From the IMG/VR virus record IMGVR_UViG_3300030390_000106, positions 1 to 22,797 of that record: 22,797 nt of DNA; one strand, written 5' to 3'. The DNA comes from a virus. A program made the position numbers and the translations under genes. The notes under the pieces are model-generated. The model made no database searches and was not told where the DNA came from. It was given only the letters and a program-made list of their open reading frames with translations. This document shows, piece after piece, positions 1-9,230 of the stretch (positions within the stretch are counted from its first letter, which is position 1; each line of letters begins with the position of its first letter).

Positions 1-426
1 TGCAGTTGTTGCATTACCAGCAACATATGCATTATTTGCAAATAAAGCTTTTTCAATATCAAGCTTTTGCTCTTTAGCAATTTTTAACACTTGATATGCC
101 ATCTCAGCAGAACGACCAGCTTTATCTAGTCCTTCGTCTGTATCAGGAATAACTACAGCGTTCTTAAAGATTTGCGTGTAGTTACCTAGGCGAACAGTTG
201 CCACTCTTGCTTCTGCGGCAGTTGCGTCACCTTCAATATGAGCATTAGCTGCTGATGCACGTAGTGTATCTGTCTGCCACTCATGGTAAGTGTTAGTTGC
301 TTTTGTTTTTTTAATTGATGAGTAGAAAGGAGTTTCTTCAGGACTAATGTCATGAATAACATTGGATAAATCCTCACGAATACCTTTCACGTCATAGCTG
401 TCGAACGTATGTTGCGGTTGTGCCAT
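1..426 (-). CDS. Major capsid protein, SU10/DUF5309 type (N-terminal part, cut by window edge)
   Basis: The first 142 codons of a gene that runs off the left edge. The ATG at 426 follows a good Shine-Dalgarno (TGGAGAAATAAA before ATG), 12 bases after the scaffold stop. The N-terminal segment containing ETPFYSSIKKTKATNTYHEW, followed by TDTLRA, then a segment ending in RLGNYTQIF, is the signature I know from the DUF5309/SU10 major head protein family, an HK97-fold capsid subunit. It forms the icosahedral shell. Its position directly after portal and scaffold genes is the classic head order. The C-terminal half is not visible, so full length and fold cannot be checked. Confidence 0.85.
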   Translation of the reverse strand, partial: MAQPQHTFDSYDVKGIREDLSNVIHDISPEETPFYSSIKKTKATNTYHEWQTDTLRASAANAHIEGDATAAEARVATVRLGNYTQIFKNAVVIPDTDEGLDKAGRSAEMAYQVLKIAKEQKLDIEKALFANNAYVAGNATTA

Positions 427-438
427 TTTATTTCTCCA

Positions 439-1437
439 CTATGTATTTAAAATTAAGTTCACAGCATCATCTAGACTACCTGAACCCTTGAGTTTTGCCT
501 GTTGGCGTTCACGAATTTTAGCATTTGGAGTAGCAGTTCTCTTAGCACCCGGCTTCATAACAGATTTCGCAGACTTAGTTTTTACCTGAGCCTTTGACTT
601 GCCTGAAATAATATCCTGATACCTCTGAGCGTCTAGCAAGACTTTAATAGCTCTTGCATCAGTTATGTTTGAAATTTCATTATCGGTATAACCGTAATGA
701 TTTGTTCCAGTTGTAACCAAACGTTCTCTTAATTTGCCAGCTTTAGTAGCATCAGCAAACGCTGGAATTTCCTTTTGAAGGATTTGCATTTGTTCTTGTA
801 AATAAGCCTTTTTAGCATTATCTTGAGCCGCACTATTTTTTTGTGCAACTTGTTGAATTTGTGCCATTTGGTTATTGTACTCTGCACTAGCTTCCTCAAA
901 TTCAATGTTCTTTTGCATGTACCCTATAGGGTCTGAATCGAACTCTTCTTTTGTAGGTTTCACCGGTGGAGCTTGCATACCATTCTGTTGGATTTGGTTA
1001 TATAACTGAGCTATTTGCTCTCGTTCGTTATTTAAGGCTGCATAGACTGCTTCAGCTTCTTTCTTTTGTGCTGACGCTTCTTGCATCCCTTTTTGGACGT
1101 ACTCCTGTCCACTATAGCCTTGCTTTAAGTCCTCTAGAGTTACTTCACGCTCCTGTCCATCTACCTTGACAGTATGCATTAAAGGCTCACTAGGACTGGC
1201 GTCCTCTATTAGGTCATCGTCATCCTCAGCATCAGAAGCTTCAATTTCTACTTCTTCGTCTGTGTTATCATCATCTAAGTCAATATCAGTATCTGTATCA
1301 GTATCAGCAGAGGCATCTATATCCTCTGTTATCTGAGGTTCTTCTGTTACATTTTCTTCTATTGTCTCTTCAGGCATAATAATGCTTGATACAGCACTAT
1401 CTATGTCGGTTATATTTTCAGTCGTTGATTCACTCAC
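439..1437 (-). CDS. Head scaffolding protein candidate
   Basis: 332 residues, starting at a GTG (1437) with AAGGAG ten bases upstream; the start overlaps the previous stop as GTGA. Residues about 20-85 are extremely acidic, with alternating Asp/Thr and Asp/Glu tracts. A short conserved patch follows (HTVKVDGQEREVTLEDLKQG, residues about 88-107). Residues about 110-220 are rich in Glu, Gln and Ala and look helical or coiled coil, and the C-terminus is basic (KSAKSVMKPGAKR region). Acidic N-terminus, helical middle and basic C-terminus, placed between portal and capsid, is the usual architecture of scaffold proteins that guide procapsid assembly. The basic tail would contact the capsid. The assignment rests on composition and position rather than a specific motif. 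Confidence 0.75.
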   Translation of the reverse strand: MSESTTENITDIDSAVSSIIMPEETIEENVTEEPQITEDIDASADTDTDTDIDLDDDNTDEEVEIEASDAEDDDDLIEDASPSEPLMHTVKVDGQEREVTLEDLKQGYSGQEYVQKGMQEASAQKKEAEAVYAALNNEREQIAQLYNQIQQNGMQAPPVKPTKEEFDSDPIGYMQKNIEFEEASAEYNNQMAQIQQVAQKNSAAQDNAKKAYLQEQMQILQKEIPAFADATKAGKLRERLVTTGTNHYGYTDNEISNITDARAIKVLLDAQRYQDIISGKSKAQVKTKSAKSVMKPGAKRTATPNAKIRERQQAKLKGSGSLDDAVNLILNT

Positions 1438-1682
1438 GGTGCTGATTCTCCTTTATTTTGTTTGTGATTGTACATTACTTCATCTGTTTTAACAGAGTCG
1501 AAATAATCATCAATCTTTCTAAGCGCACATATCATATCGTGTGCTTCCTCACGCTGTTCTAAACTAGAATCAGCATCTACAAAAACAGCAACTTGCTGTT
1601 CATTGATTTCTTTTAAGGCTAATTGAAATACATCATCAGCCTGTAATGTTCGCATCTTAGCACTTTTTTCAACAATATGCAC
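1434..1682 (-). CDS. Small conserved-looking protein between portal and scaffold
   Basis: 82 residues. It starts at GTG (1682), overlapping the last base of the portal stop (TAGTG), with GGAGG-like spacing upstream. It ends in a 4-base GTGA overlap with the scaffold start. The protein is mixed helical and acidic (AHDMICALRKIDDYFDSVKT near residues 48-67), with no signal peptide, membrane segment or recognisable catalytic motif. Tight coupling on both sides says it is made in step with head proteins. It could be a head-completion factor or portal/scaffold partner, but I cannot name a function. Confidence 0.6.
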   Translation of the reverse strand: MHIVEKSAKMRTLQADDVFQLALKEINEQQVAVFVDADSSLEQREEAHDMICALRKIDDYFDSVKTDEVMYNHKQNKGESAP

Positions 1683-3775
1683 TAGAATCGACCTCCAGTT
1701 ACTGCCTGTGCTGGTGATTGGTCAGGGTATCTAGCTTCTTGTTGTGCCGTTTTAATCTTTGCTGTATCTACGGAAGTACCGTATTTACCTAATATTTCGG
1801 CTACTTTAATCATTAACTCTTGGTCAAGTTTATCGCGCTCTCTATCATCTACAGCAATAGCTTTTTGTGCATCAATCTGAAGTTTAATCATGTTCATTTC
1901 TGCGGCTTTATCTGCTTTGTATTGCTCTGCTTGTACTAAAGCATCCGCTTCAGACAATTCAGGGTTTTCTTCTGCTTGTTGCTGTTGCTGTTGCATTAGT
2001 TCCTGTTCGATTTCAGGTGTTAAAGGACTAAAGTATCTATCTACATTACGAACGCCCTGTAAAGCTAACATATCGCCAAGAGCATTTCTAATTCCAGTCA
2101 TAGTAACCATGCCATTACCGCTACCATATTGCGTCCAAATTTGCATTTGCATTTGTAAAGCTTGAGATAGTGCTGCGTGTCTTTCACCTTCTTGACCTGT
2201 ACCAACGCCTACATTAACAGTCATATCCATGCCTGTATTCCAAACTCTAGGGTCAATTGGTTGAAACTGTCCATTTAAACGCATCATAGTTTCTTCACAG
2301 CTATTTTCTACTAAAAGGTCTAGCATTAGCTTAAATAAACGTTTCATTCCGCCTTCAGCAATATTTCTAGCCATTACTTCTATTTGAGCTGAACCTTGTT
2401 GAGCCTGTAATCTAGCAGCAGTTGCTGAAGTATTTTGTAAAGCGTCAGGGTCTAATCCCATAGAAGCTTTTGTTACACCAGTTTTGCCTTCAATAGCGGC
2501 GTCCATGTATTGCATAGCTGTTAAAACTTGCCCAGCTACAAATGGCGTAGCAATATCTACTAATGCTTGTGGAGACTTCATTCTAACTAAACCACCAATC
2601 TCATTGTTCATTAAATCGTCTACATTAACCTGTCCTTGTACATAACCTTGTCTAGGAGAGTTTGTTAACGCTACGTTGTCCATCATTCCTCTAAGCATCG
2701 CTGTAGAAGAGTCTTGGTCGTTCATAATTAGGTCTGCTACACTTCTACCGAAGAATGTATGTGGTTCAGGGTCTACTTCAAAAACTGCAAATGGAACTTC
2801 ACCGTAAGGCTCACACTCTAACACTTCGCTTTCACCGCCAGCTAATAAAATCCTGTACATACTAGCGACACCAGTACCTTCTTTATCCATTTTCATGTAC
2901 GCTTCAGTAACTTGTACTTGCTTCATTGAAGGGTCTTGTATATTTTCTTCGTCTTCTTGTTCGTAACCTTGACGCTCAAATTGTTCATTATCTGTATATG
3001 TGCTATCCGTACTTAACCCTGATAAATCGTGAACTTGTTCATGGTCAAAACCCATAGATATTAAATCACTCACACGCATTTCAGTTTTATGCGCCACTAT
3101 ATACGCATCGCTTACACTTTTAGCATTTCTATCTACAAGGAACTCTTCAGGTGGTACACCCTCAATTTTAAGTCCACCAGTAGATTTTTCATGACTTACT
3201 TTAAGGTCATGTATAGGTTGTTCAATTTCCTGACCAGTTTCATCCGGCATCATCTGCATTTCTGTAGAATGTTCTAAGACTGTGACGTCATCGTCATTAA
3301 CAATAGCCATCATTTCTTGTTCAGTAACATTTGAATAATTATGGATTGTAGCTTCAGTATTGTCTTCCCACCATATTTTTAAAATACCTGTTTTTTTAAC
3401 TAAGGCATCATGTATTGCGTCATTAAGTAGTTTATAGCCATCTAATTGTTGAAACTTCCAATGAGCGTATTTAGTTGCTTGTTCTGCATTATTAACATCT
3501 TCTTGGCTAGTAGGAACAAACTCTACAGGGTTCTCTGAGGACAAAAACACACGCATTAGACTTGGTTTTATGGCTCTTATTGTGTCTCTTACCTTTGTAG
3601 AAACAATTTTAGAGCGTCCATCCTCTTGACCAATATCTACTTCACCTTCAAAATAACGTTGTGATTTAATTCGGTCTTGTGATATTTCACTTTCAACAAA
3701 AGACGTTGCAGAGCTTAATGCATCCTTTACTATGTCTTGAACATCATCATCACTCAATCTTTTTAGTTTACCCAT
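1682..3775 (-). CDS. Portal protein, P22-like
   Basis: 697 residues, close to the size of P22-type portals. The N-terminal region (SQRYFEGEVDIGQEDGRSKI, then STKVRDTIRAIKPSLMRVF, residues about 40-77) is typical of P22/SU10 portals: an early helical wing followed by the segment that precedes the clip. A conserved GRSVADLI patch lies in the middle (nt about 2750). The C-terminus (about 590-690) is Gln/Glu-rich and helical, as expected of a barrel domain. The dodecameric portal sits at one capsid vertex, is the channel for DNA entry and exit, and docks the terminase and tail. ATG at 3775 with AGAGG upstream; three bases separate it from the 774-residue gene, and it overlaps the next gene by one base. 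Confidence 0.9.
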   Translation of the reverse strand: MGKLKRLSDDDVQDIVKDALSSATSFVESEISQDRIKSQRYFEGEVDIGQEDGRSKIVSTKVRDTIRAIKPSLMRVFLSSENPVEFVPTSQEDVNNAEQATKYAHWKFQQLDGYKLLNDAIHDALVKKTGILKIWWEDNTEATIHNYSNVTEQEMMAIVNDDDVTVLEHSTEMQMMPDETGQEIEQPIHDLKVSHEKSTGGLKIEGVPPEEFLVDRNAKSVSDAYIVAHKTEMRVSDLISMGFDHEQVHDLSGLSTDSTYTDNEQFERQGYEQEDEENIQDPSMKQVQVTEAYMKMDKEGTGVASMYRILLAGGESEVLECEPYGEVPFAVFEVDPEPHTFFGRSVADLIMNDQDSSTAMLRGMMDNVALTNSPRQGYVQGQVNVDDLMNNEIGGLVRMKSPQALVDIATPFVAGQVLTAMQYMDAAIEGKTGVTKASMGLDPDALQNTSATAARLQAQQGSAQIEVMARNIAEGGMKRLFKLMLDLLVENSCEETMMRLNGQFQPIDPRVWNTGMDMTVNVGVGTGQEGERHAALSQALQMQMQIWTQYGSGNGMVTMTGIRNALGDMLALQGVRNVDRYFSPLTPEIEQELMQQQQQQAEENPELSEADALVQAEQYKADKAAEMNMIKLQIDAQKAIAVDDRERDKLDQELMIKVAEILGKYGTSVDTAKIKTAQQEARYPDQSPAQAVTGGRF

Positions 3776-3778
3776 TCC

Positions 3779-6103
3779 TTACCTCTGTAAAAAATTAGAA
3801 ATACCTAACAATAATTTGTCTTCAACTTCAGTATCTTGCATAACTTGCGTTGTAAAGTTAATAGGAGAAATTGTTAAACGACTTGCAATTAACTCTGAAA
3901 TTTTTAATATTTGTGCCTCTGTAGCTTCGCCTCTTTTTACTGACTCATATAATAGTTTGTATTGTTTTCTTGCGGCTATACCTTTTGTACCTAATAAAGC
4001 ACTTGCAAGCTCTTTCATTATAAGGTTTTTTCTTTTACCAGTAATGGTTTTAGCTTGTAATACCTTTTGCAACATTTCTTGTCCAGCCAAAACAGGCTGT
4101 ATATTTGTCATTTTATTAATAACACCTTCATTCAATACTTCATCTACATTGCCGGCGGCTATACCTCTTGTAGCTGTTTGTGAGCCTTTGGCTATTGAAG
4201 CTTTTAATTTAAGCGCTGACTCAGCCATCTCAAGTGTTTTAAATACGCTGTTAGCTTTTTGGTCACCTAATAGTATTTTTAACTTACCTCTTACATTATC
4301 TGTAGATAACGTTTTAAGTAATTGATTCATTTTATTAAGGTCTATATCAGGAGAATTTATTGTTGCTTTAACATTTGCTAACAAATCTTCTATAGAGCCT
4401 CTTAAACCAAACCGCGCCATTTCTTTTTCTGCGTCTCCCGCATCTTTAAACATTGTACTAACAGTTTTACGGTTCATTTTTGGACTTAATATGTTTCCGC
4501 CTATGTCTAATGCATTCTGTCTTGTTATTTTATCTTGTCCTAAACGAGTTGCTTTTTCGTATGCAGACTCACCATTTTTAGGTTTACCTATAGTTTTTAA
4601 GACTGCATTTAATTCTGCACGTATTTTGTTATAGGCTCCAGCTTCAGGACTTAATTTTAAACCGCCTTTTTTCATTATGTCCGGTGTACCATAAGCTAAT
4701 TCACCTAATGCTCTTTTAATATAATCCAGTTGCATCATATTTGGATTATTCTTCATGATAATAGTTACGCCATCTTCTGCTATGTCAAAACCATTTTGTC
4801 CAAGTGGCATACCTTTCATAATAAGCATGTTATTAGCTTTCTTTATTGCTTCTTTTTGTATATCCGGAGGTATTCTAGCTAAAACTTCATTTATAGCTTT
4901 ACCCTCAGACCCAGTCCAATTAATTTTTGTTGCATGAGCTTTTTTGTAAGCCGCAGTTCTAGCTGGTGCAGTAGATTGAGCAAGGTCTTTTGCTATAGTT
5001 GTTGCGTCATCCACAATACCATCTTTATCTTTTCCTAAAACAGCTATATTTCTGTTTAAACTGCCATCAACCCCAGCCGCAACAGTTTGCGCTCTTTTAT
5101 TTACTTTTTGTACTACCGTAGCACCACCATTTCCACCAGTAATTACTATTAAATCTAACAACGAAGCTATAGCGTCATCTGCATCAGGTATTTGTCCTTG
5201 ACTACCACCTTTACGCAATCTTTCTATCATGGTGTTTAATCCGGCGCTAGTACCAGCAACAGTTGCTTTTATTATGTCAACTGTTTTATCACTTGTAAGA
5301 CTAAATAATTCTTTAATTTCTGCTTTCGTAGAGTTTTTAAGACCATCTCTAATTCTAACCCATGCTAAAGCGCCAACATCACTTAATGCTTGTCCACCAA
5401 TTGAGCCAAGTCCTCCCCATACACCACCTGAGATTCCTAAATCAAACATATTCTCACCTCTTGACTGCGTTCCACCTGTCTCGTCCGAGCCTTGAATACC
5501 AGCACCTGAAACAGCACCTTCAGTAAAACCGAAACTGCTTCCCATACCCGCCATCATTATATATTTTTGCAGAAAAGGTAATCCTTGAGCAAATTTATAC
5601 ATTTTTTGTGTAGTTGCTAACATTGCTATTGGAGCGGCACTAGCAATACCACCAGCTACTCTTAAAGCTATGTTAGTCTTTGGATATTCTTCTTCAAAGG
5701 CCATTTGGAGTCTTCTTTGTTCCTCCATTTTTTCATCACCCATAACAGCACCTACAGCTTCGTCAACGTATTCACCAACAAACATTGCGCCTGAAAGAGT
5801 AGAACCGGCAATTGCTCCACCCATTTTTTCGCTAAGTAAATGTTTATTCATTCTTGTTCTTTCACTATCTGCTAATGTAGCATCGCCTAATTTACGAGCT
5901 TCCTTGTTTTGCAAATCCATTTCTAGTTGTTCTGGTGTATATGGATACGGTTCTAACGCCGGGTCACCCATTTCAGCTTGTGCATTTGGGAAATCGCGGT
6001 TTAATATTTCACGTACTAGTTGTGCATTTTCACTATCACCAGAATTTTCCAATTCTAAAATACGTGCCATTAAAATATCTTTGGTAACTACTTGTTCGGC
6101 CAT
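3779..6103 (-). CDS. Large internal virion / ejection protein candidate
   Basis: 774 residues, long and mostly helical. Residues about 90-250 contain Gly/Ala-rich hydrophobic stretches (SEKMGGAIAGSTLSGAMFVG; GGVWGGLGSIGGQALS) that could insert in a membrane. The middle section has LDYIKRALGELAYG followed by AGAYNKIRAELNAVLKTIG and AYEKATRL, a pattern I associate with large uncharacterised virion proteins of alphaproteobacterial podoviruses. The C-terminal third is basic and helical. Its place just before the portal, after three other candidate ejection proteins, fits a protein packaged inside the head and released with the DNA to cross the cell envelope, like P22 gp7/16/20 or T7 gp15/16. No peptidase or transglycosylase motif was recognised. 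Confidence 0.6.
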   Translation of the reverse strand: MAEQVVTKDILMARILELENSGDSENAQLVREILNRDFPNAQAEMGDPALEPYPYTPEQLEMDLQNKEARKLGDATLADSERTRMNKHLLSEKMGGAIAGSTLSGAMFVGEYVDEAVGAVMGDEKMEEQRRLQMAFEEEYPKTNIALRVAGGIASAAPIAMLATTQKMYKFAQGLPFLQKYIMMAGMGSSFGFTEGAVSGAGIQGSDETGGTQSRGENMFDLGISGGVWGGLGSIGGQALSDVGALAWVRIRDGLKNSTKAEIKELFSLTSDKTVDIIKATVAGTSAGLNTMIERLRKGGSQGQIPDADDAIASLLDLIVITGGNGGATVVQKVNKRAQTVAAGVDGSLNRNIAVLGKDKDGIVDDATTIAKDLAQSTAPARTAAYKKAHATKINWTGSEGKAINEVLARIPPDIQKEAIKKANNMLIMKGMPLGQNGFDIAEDGVTIIMKNNPNMMQLDYIKRALGELAYGTPDIMKKGGLKLSPEAGAYNKIRAELNAVLKTIGKPKNGESAYEKATRLGQDKITRQNALDIGGNILSPKMNRKTVSTMFKDAGDAEKEMARFGLRGSIEDLLANVKATINSPDIDLNKMNQLLKTLSTDNVRGKLKILLGDQKANSVFKTLEMAESALKLKASIAKGSQTATRGIAAGNVDEVLNEGVINKMTNIQPVLAGQEMLQKVLQAKTITGKRKNLIMKELASALLGTKGIAARKQYKLLYESVKRGEATEAQILKISELIASRLTISPINFTTQVMQDTEVEDKLLLGISNFLQR

Positions 6104-6105
6104 TA

Positions 6106-7698
6106 TTACATATTCCCAAAAATTAAGTTTCTTTCTGCTTGTGTATAAACTGGAACGTTATCGTTAGGTTTAAGCTCACCAGTAGTTGTGTACCTTCTTA
6201 GTGGCTCAATGTCGATTTTTCCACGTTTTGGTAGATTAGGGTTTTCATTATGCATCTTAAAGTACCCACTATCCACTTTAGCGTTATATTTTTCAAGACC
6301 ATCAATGTACATCTGTAATCTAAACTTAGTCATGTACTTTAATGTATCAATAGTCATGTTAGGTAGACCTGTCATAACACTAATCAAGAAATCTCTTTCT
6401 GCTGGTGTATCTAGTCCTCTAGCGCCAATTCCTAATGAACTAATCATAGGGAATACGTCACTACCAGTCATAACTTTTGTAATCTCAGTCTTAACTAGTT
6501 TTTCATAAAGTATATCTCTAGCAGTTGCTTTTGCATCACCTGTAGAATTTTTGTATGCTTCAATTTCTGAGGCATATTTTTTGTCTATCCCTAATGACGT
6601 TACTACTCGTGATGCTTGTGTCAGGAAAGGTTGGAAGATACCGGTGTATGGTTCTACACCTTTAACGCCATTGTCAGCCTCTAATATATCTAATAAATTA
6701 CCTAATTTTTCAACTTGTGTTTGAGCTGTATCTACATCTTGCATAATTTTTGTACTATCTTTAATGTACTGCGGCATATATTCTTTTAAATATAGATTAC
6801 TAGCTGATTCTGGTGAGTCCATGTCAATATCAATATCAACGCCGCTTCCAGCCATGTTAACATCAAAGAAATCATTCCATTCTTTAGTACCTTTAACCAA
6901 GCCTCGGTCTTCAGCTACCATACTTAGCAGTTTGTATTTTGGTGTCTCACCATCATCAGGTGCTTGCCCTGTAATTAATTGCAATTCAAAATCATCATAT
7001 TGGTCTTGCGTAATGCTCCCAGACTTTAACTGTTCTTTTAAATCTTCTATTTTTTGTTTGTACTCTAATGGTCTACTAACACCTAAGACTTGTAATTCAC
7101 CATCAGATAATTCAGGATTGTCGTGTACATATTCTAATTTTTGTTGCCAATCTGATTTATTTGTTGCTATTCCAAGAATAGCTCTTTGGTCTTCACTAAG
7201 ATTGTCATTGTTCTTTAAAAAATTCATTTTTTCTTGTAAAGCAGTGGTTGGTTTAACAGTTCTTGCTTCATTTAAAGCATCTGTCGATGGCATTAACCCA
7301 CTTTGTATCAATTGAATTAGGTCTTGCCTACCGTTAGGGTACTCAGTACTTTTTAGTGTCTGTAAATACGCAATAGTGTCATTGTTTTTTGCCGTAAGTA
7401 ATTTGTTTTTACTTATTTTGTCTATCTTAGACTGAAAATTTGCAGCAAGTTTATCATCAGGCTCTAATCTTAATGTATTAAAAGCCATACCCATATTGTA
7501 AACTTCTTCTCGACTCATTCCTTTAAACAAAGAATTGCTTACATTACTTAAAAATCCGCCACCGCTTTGAGGTGTTTTGCTTGCAACTTGAGTCGGCATT
7601 TGTTGTTGACTAGCTTGTATTTCTTTGTCTTCGTCTTTGCCTATATTAAATCCAAGCAAATCTAATATTCCGCCAGCTCTTTCACCTATTCCAGCCAT
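6106..7698 (-). CDS. Internal virion protein candidate carrying a GARGLDTPAERDFL motif
   Basis: 530 residues, soluble and helix-rich, with no membrane segment. It starts at ATG 7698 after a strong GGAGG site and ends two bases before the next ATG. The N-terminus has a Gln/Ser/Gly-rich linker (residues about 25-50). Residues about 330-440 hold the part I recognise from marine phage virion proteins: VEPYTGIFQPF, a helical stretch, TKVMTGSDVFPMISSLGIG, then GARGLDTPAERDFL (425-438). The same short motif appears twice in the 227-residue protein at 12863-13546. Position in the ejection-protein block suggests a structural or injected protein. Function beyond that is unknown. Confidence 0.6.
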   Translation of the reverse strand: MAGIGERAGGILDLLGFNIGKDEDKEIQASQQQMPTQVASKTPQSGGGFLSNVSNSLFKGMSREEVYNMGMAFNTLRLEPDDKLAANFQSKIDKISKNKLLTAKNNDTIAYLQTLKSTEYPNGRQDLIQLIQSGLMPSTDALNEARTVKPTTALQEKMNFLKNNDNLSEDQRAILGIATNKSDWQQKLEYVHDNPELSDGELQVLGVSRPLEYKQKIEDLKEQLKSGSITQDQYDDFELQLITGQAPDDGETPKYKLLSMVAEDRGLVKGTKEWNDFFDVNMAGSGVDIDIDMDSPESASNLYLKEYMPQYIKDSTKIMQDVDTAQTQVEKLGNLLDILEADNGVKGVEPYTGIFQPFLTQASRVVTSLGIDKKYASEIEAYKNSTGDAKATARDILYEKLVKTEITKVMTGSDVFPMISSLGIGARGLDTPAERDFLISVMTGLPNMTIDTLKYMTKFRLQMYIDGLEKYNAKVDSGYFKMHNENPNLPKRGKIDIEPLRRYTTTGELKPNDNVPVYTQAERNLIFGNM

Positions 7699-7700
7699 AA

Positions 7701-8456
7701 TTAACCTCCGTAAGCTTGCGTAGCAGCAGTTAAGTAATCAAACAACCCATTTTTCTTTGTTGTTGTTTGTGATTCAGGAACTGGTGTGTTACCAAGAGCC
7801 GCACTCACATATCCTAACCCGGCTGCTGGATGATTCTTAAATCCTTGGAAATCAGCTTGTGCCGCATCAAACAAAGCTTGTTGCATTGCTTGTTGTTGCA
7901 TACCTTGTTGCGCTAGGTTATTGTTAACAGTTTGACCCATACCAAAACCCAAGTTAGAAATTTGACCTAACTGATTTGCTGCGCCTAATCTTTGTTGTGC
8001 GCCTTGCATGTCAGCGCCCTGATTAGCCATTTGACTTTGCAGATTATTGCCAATGTCATACTGCGCCATGTTCTGTGCATTTTGAAAGCCAGCCTGTCTA
8101 AGTCCAGCAGAAGATTGTGCTAGTTGTGATGCCACTCCTCTACCCATCTCACCCATAGCAACTCCATGTCTTGAGCCACCAAATGCGTTTGCCATTTGCG
8201 CCTGTGCGCCTAAATCGTTAAGACCTAATTGCGCTCCACGAAGTATGTCAGTTTCATTAGCTTTTATAACGTCATCCGTATATTTGTTCATGTACGGTGT
8301 TAAAGAAGTAGTGCTTAATTGATTAGCATTCACAGATAATGGTTTGTAACCCATACCTTGAGCTGAACCCATTCCAGCACCTTGTATTCCTTGTGCCGCT
8401 AAACTATTTATGTTAGGTGGTGTTTTTTGTCCACCCGGTAATCCTTGACCAGCCAT
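7701..8456 (-). CDS. Gln/Ala-rich ejection protein candidate with FGGSRHGVA motif
   Basis: 251 residues. ATG at 8456 follows a near-perfect AGGAGGT and overlaps the previous stop as TAATG. The protein is low-complexity and rich in Gln, Ala, Gly and Asn. After a disordered first 50 residues comes PYMNKYTDDVIKANETDIL, then GAQAQMANAFGGSRHGVA (about 83-100). FGGSRH after a PYxxxYTxDV segment is a signature of small podovirus internal proteins annotated as DNA-transfer or internal virion proteins. Long amphipathic Gln/Ala helices (residues 100-210) suit an ejection-tunnel component. It is neighbour to a second small virion protein of similar style. The assignment is by family resemblance. Confidence 0.6.
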   Translation of the reverse strand: MAGQGLPGGQKTPPNINSLAAQGIQGAGMGSAQGMGYKPLSVNANQLSTTSLTPYMNKYTDDVIKANETDILRGAQLGLNDLGAQAQMANAFGGSRHGVAMGEMGRGVASQLAQSSAGLRQAGFQNAQNMAQYDIGNNLQSQMANQGADMQGAQQRLGAANQLGQISNLGFGMGQTVNNNLAQQGMQQQAMQQALFDAAQADFQGFKNHPAAGLGYVSAALGNTPVPESQTTTKKNGLFDYLTAATQAYGG

Positions 8457-9229
8457 TATCGACCTCCTGTTATGCGTCTACCTGAAGTGCCATAGTTTCT
8501 AGCTGTTCCACCAGCCGCCACTCCGGTTTGTCTTACAGGAGAAAAAGCAATTCTATTGTTTATATCAGGTGTTGTACTAACATTTGTAATTATTGGTGTT
8601 GCTGTTGATGTTAGTACTGGTGTTGTTCCTCTAATTCCAGCTCTTGATTGATTACCTTGTCCTGTGTACCCTTTATTCCCAGCCGCGTCTACTACTGTAT
8701 CAGCATATCTTTTATCCATAGCTGCTACATAAGCTGCACCACTTGGCATTGCTCCGGGGTCGTTCGTTGGTGTACGTGGAGCAGAAGGATTAGCACTACC
8801 ACTAAATCTACTATTGCTTGTAGCACCGCCTCCTCCAGTTGGACTAAATGTAGTTCTACCACCAAATAATGCGTCATAAGCATCCATATTTTCAGGGTTA
8901 GAAGCTGTTAACTCTTTCATAGCTTGGTCATAAATAGGCATAGAGCTGTAACCTTTCATACCATTAGCGTATGTTGTAGGTGTAGGCATGTCAGCCATTA
9001 CATCTGTAGGTGCGAGCAAACCAAATGCTGAAGCCGCGTTTGCATTGTTTTGCATTGCATTAGTTTGGTTCTCATTTAATGCTGCTACTTGAGCCCCAAA
9101 ATAAGGCATGTATTCAAGTTGTTGTACAGCTTCGGCTCTTTGCAGATTTCTGTCTGCTGGAGCGCGTACCCATTCAGGTATCGTTGTTTCGGTAGTCTTG
9201 CTACCACCTTTTCCGCCACCACCACTCAT
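8456..9229 (-). CDS. Gly/Thr/Ser-rich virion protein candidate
   Basis: 257 residues. ATG at 9229 has AAAGGAG upstream; only one base separates it from the previous gene. It begins with a poly-Gly tract and TTETTIPEWVRAPADRNLQR (12-31), then EYMPYFGAQVAALNENQ (39-55) and, further on, GYSSMPIYDQAMKELTA (about 93-109). I recognise this series (IPEW, Y-P-Y-GxxVA, GYSSxPxYDxA) from uncharacterised proteins next to ejection proteins in alphaproteobacterial podoviruses. Residues about 128-257 are disordered and rich in Gly, Ser, Thr and Pro. It is probably a virion component acting with the 251-residue protein downstream. No enzymatic motif is visible. Confidence 0.55.
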   Translation of the reverse strand: MSGGGGKGGSKTTETTIPEWVRAPADRNLQRAEAVQQLEYMPYFGAQVAALNENQTNAMQNNANAASAFGLLAPTDVMADMPTPTTYANGMKGYSSMPIYDQAMKELTASNPENMDAYDALFGGRTTFSPTGGGGATSNSRFSGSANPSAPRTPTNDPGAMPSGAAYVAAMDKRYADTVVDAAGNKGYTGQGNQSRAGIRGTTPVLTSTATPIITNVSTTPDINNRIAFSPVRQTGVAAGGTARNYGTSGRRITGGR

Positions 9230-9230
9230 G

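Noticed and set aside
186-377. 63-codon minus-strand frame inside the capsid gene
   Set aside because: It overlaps the capsid gene in another frame; the capsid frame matches a known family, this one does not.
1255-1320. Short tandem repeat (Asp/Thr codons) in the scaffold gene
   Set aside because: Explained by the acidic low-complexity region typical of scaffolds; no sign of a mobile or regulatory repeat.
3816-7315. Long open frames on the plus strand opposite the virion genes (for example 3816-4325, 5670-6167, 6764-7315)
   Set aside because: They lie wholly antisense to well-supported genes, lack ribosome sites and have odd composition (Ser/Leu/Ile/Pro-rich), as expected of shadows of AT-rich coding sequence.
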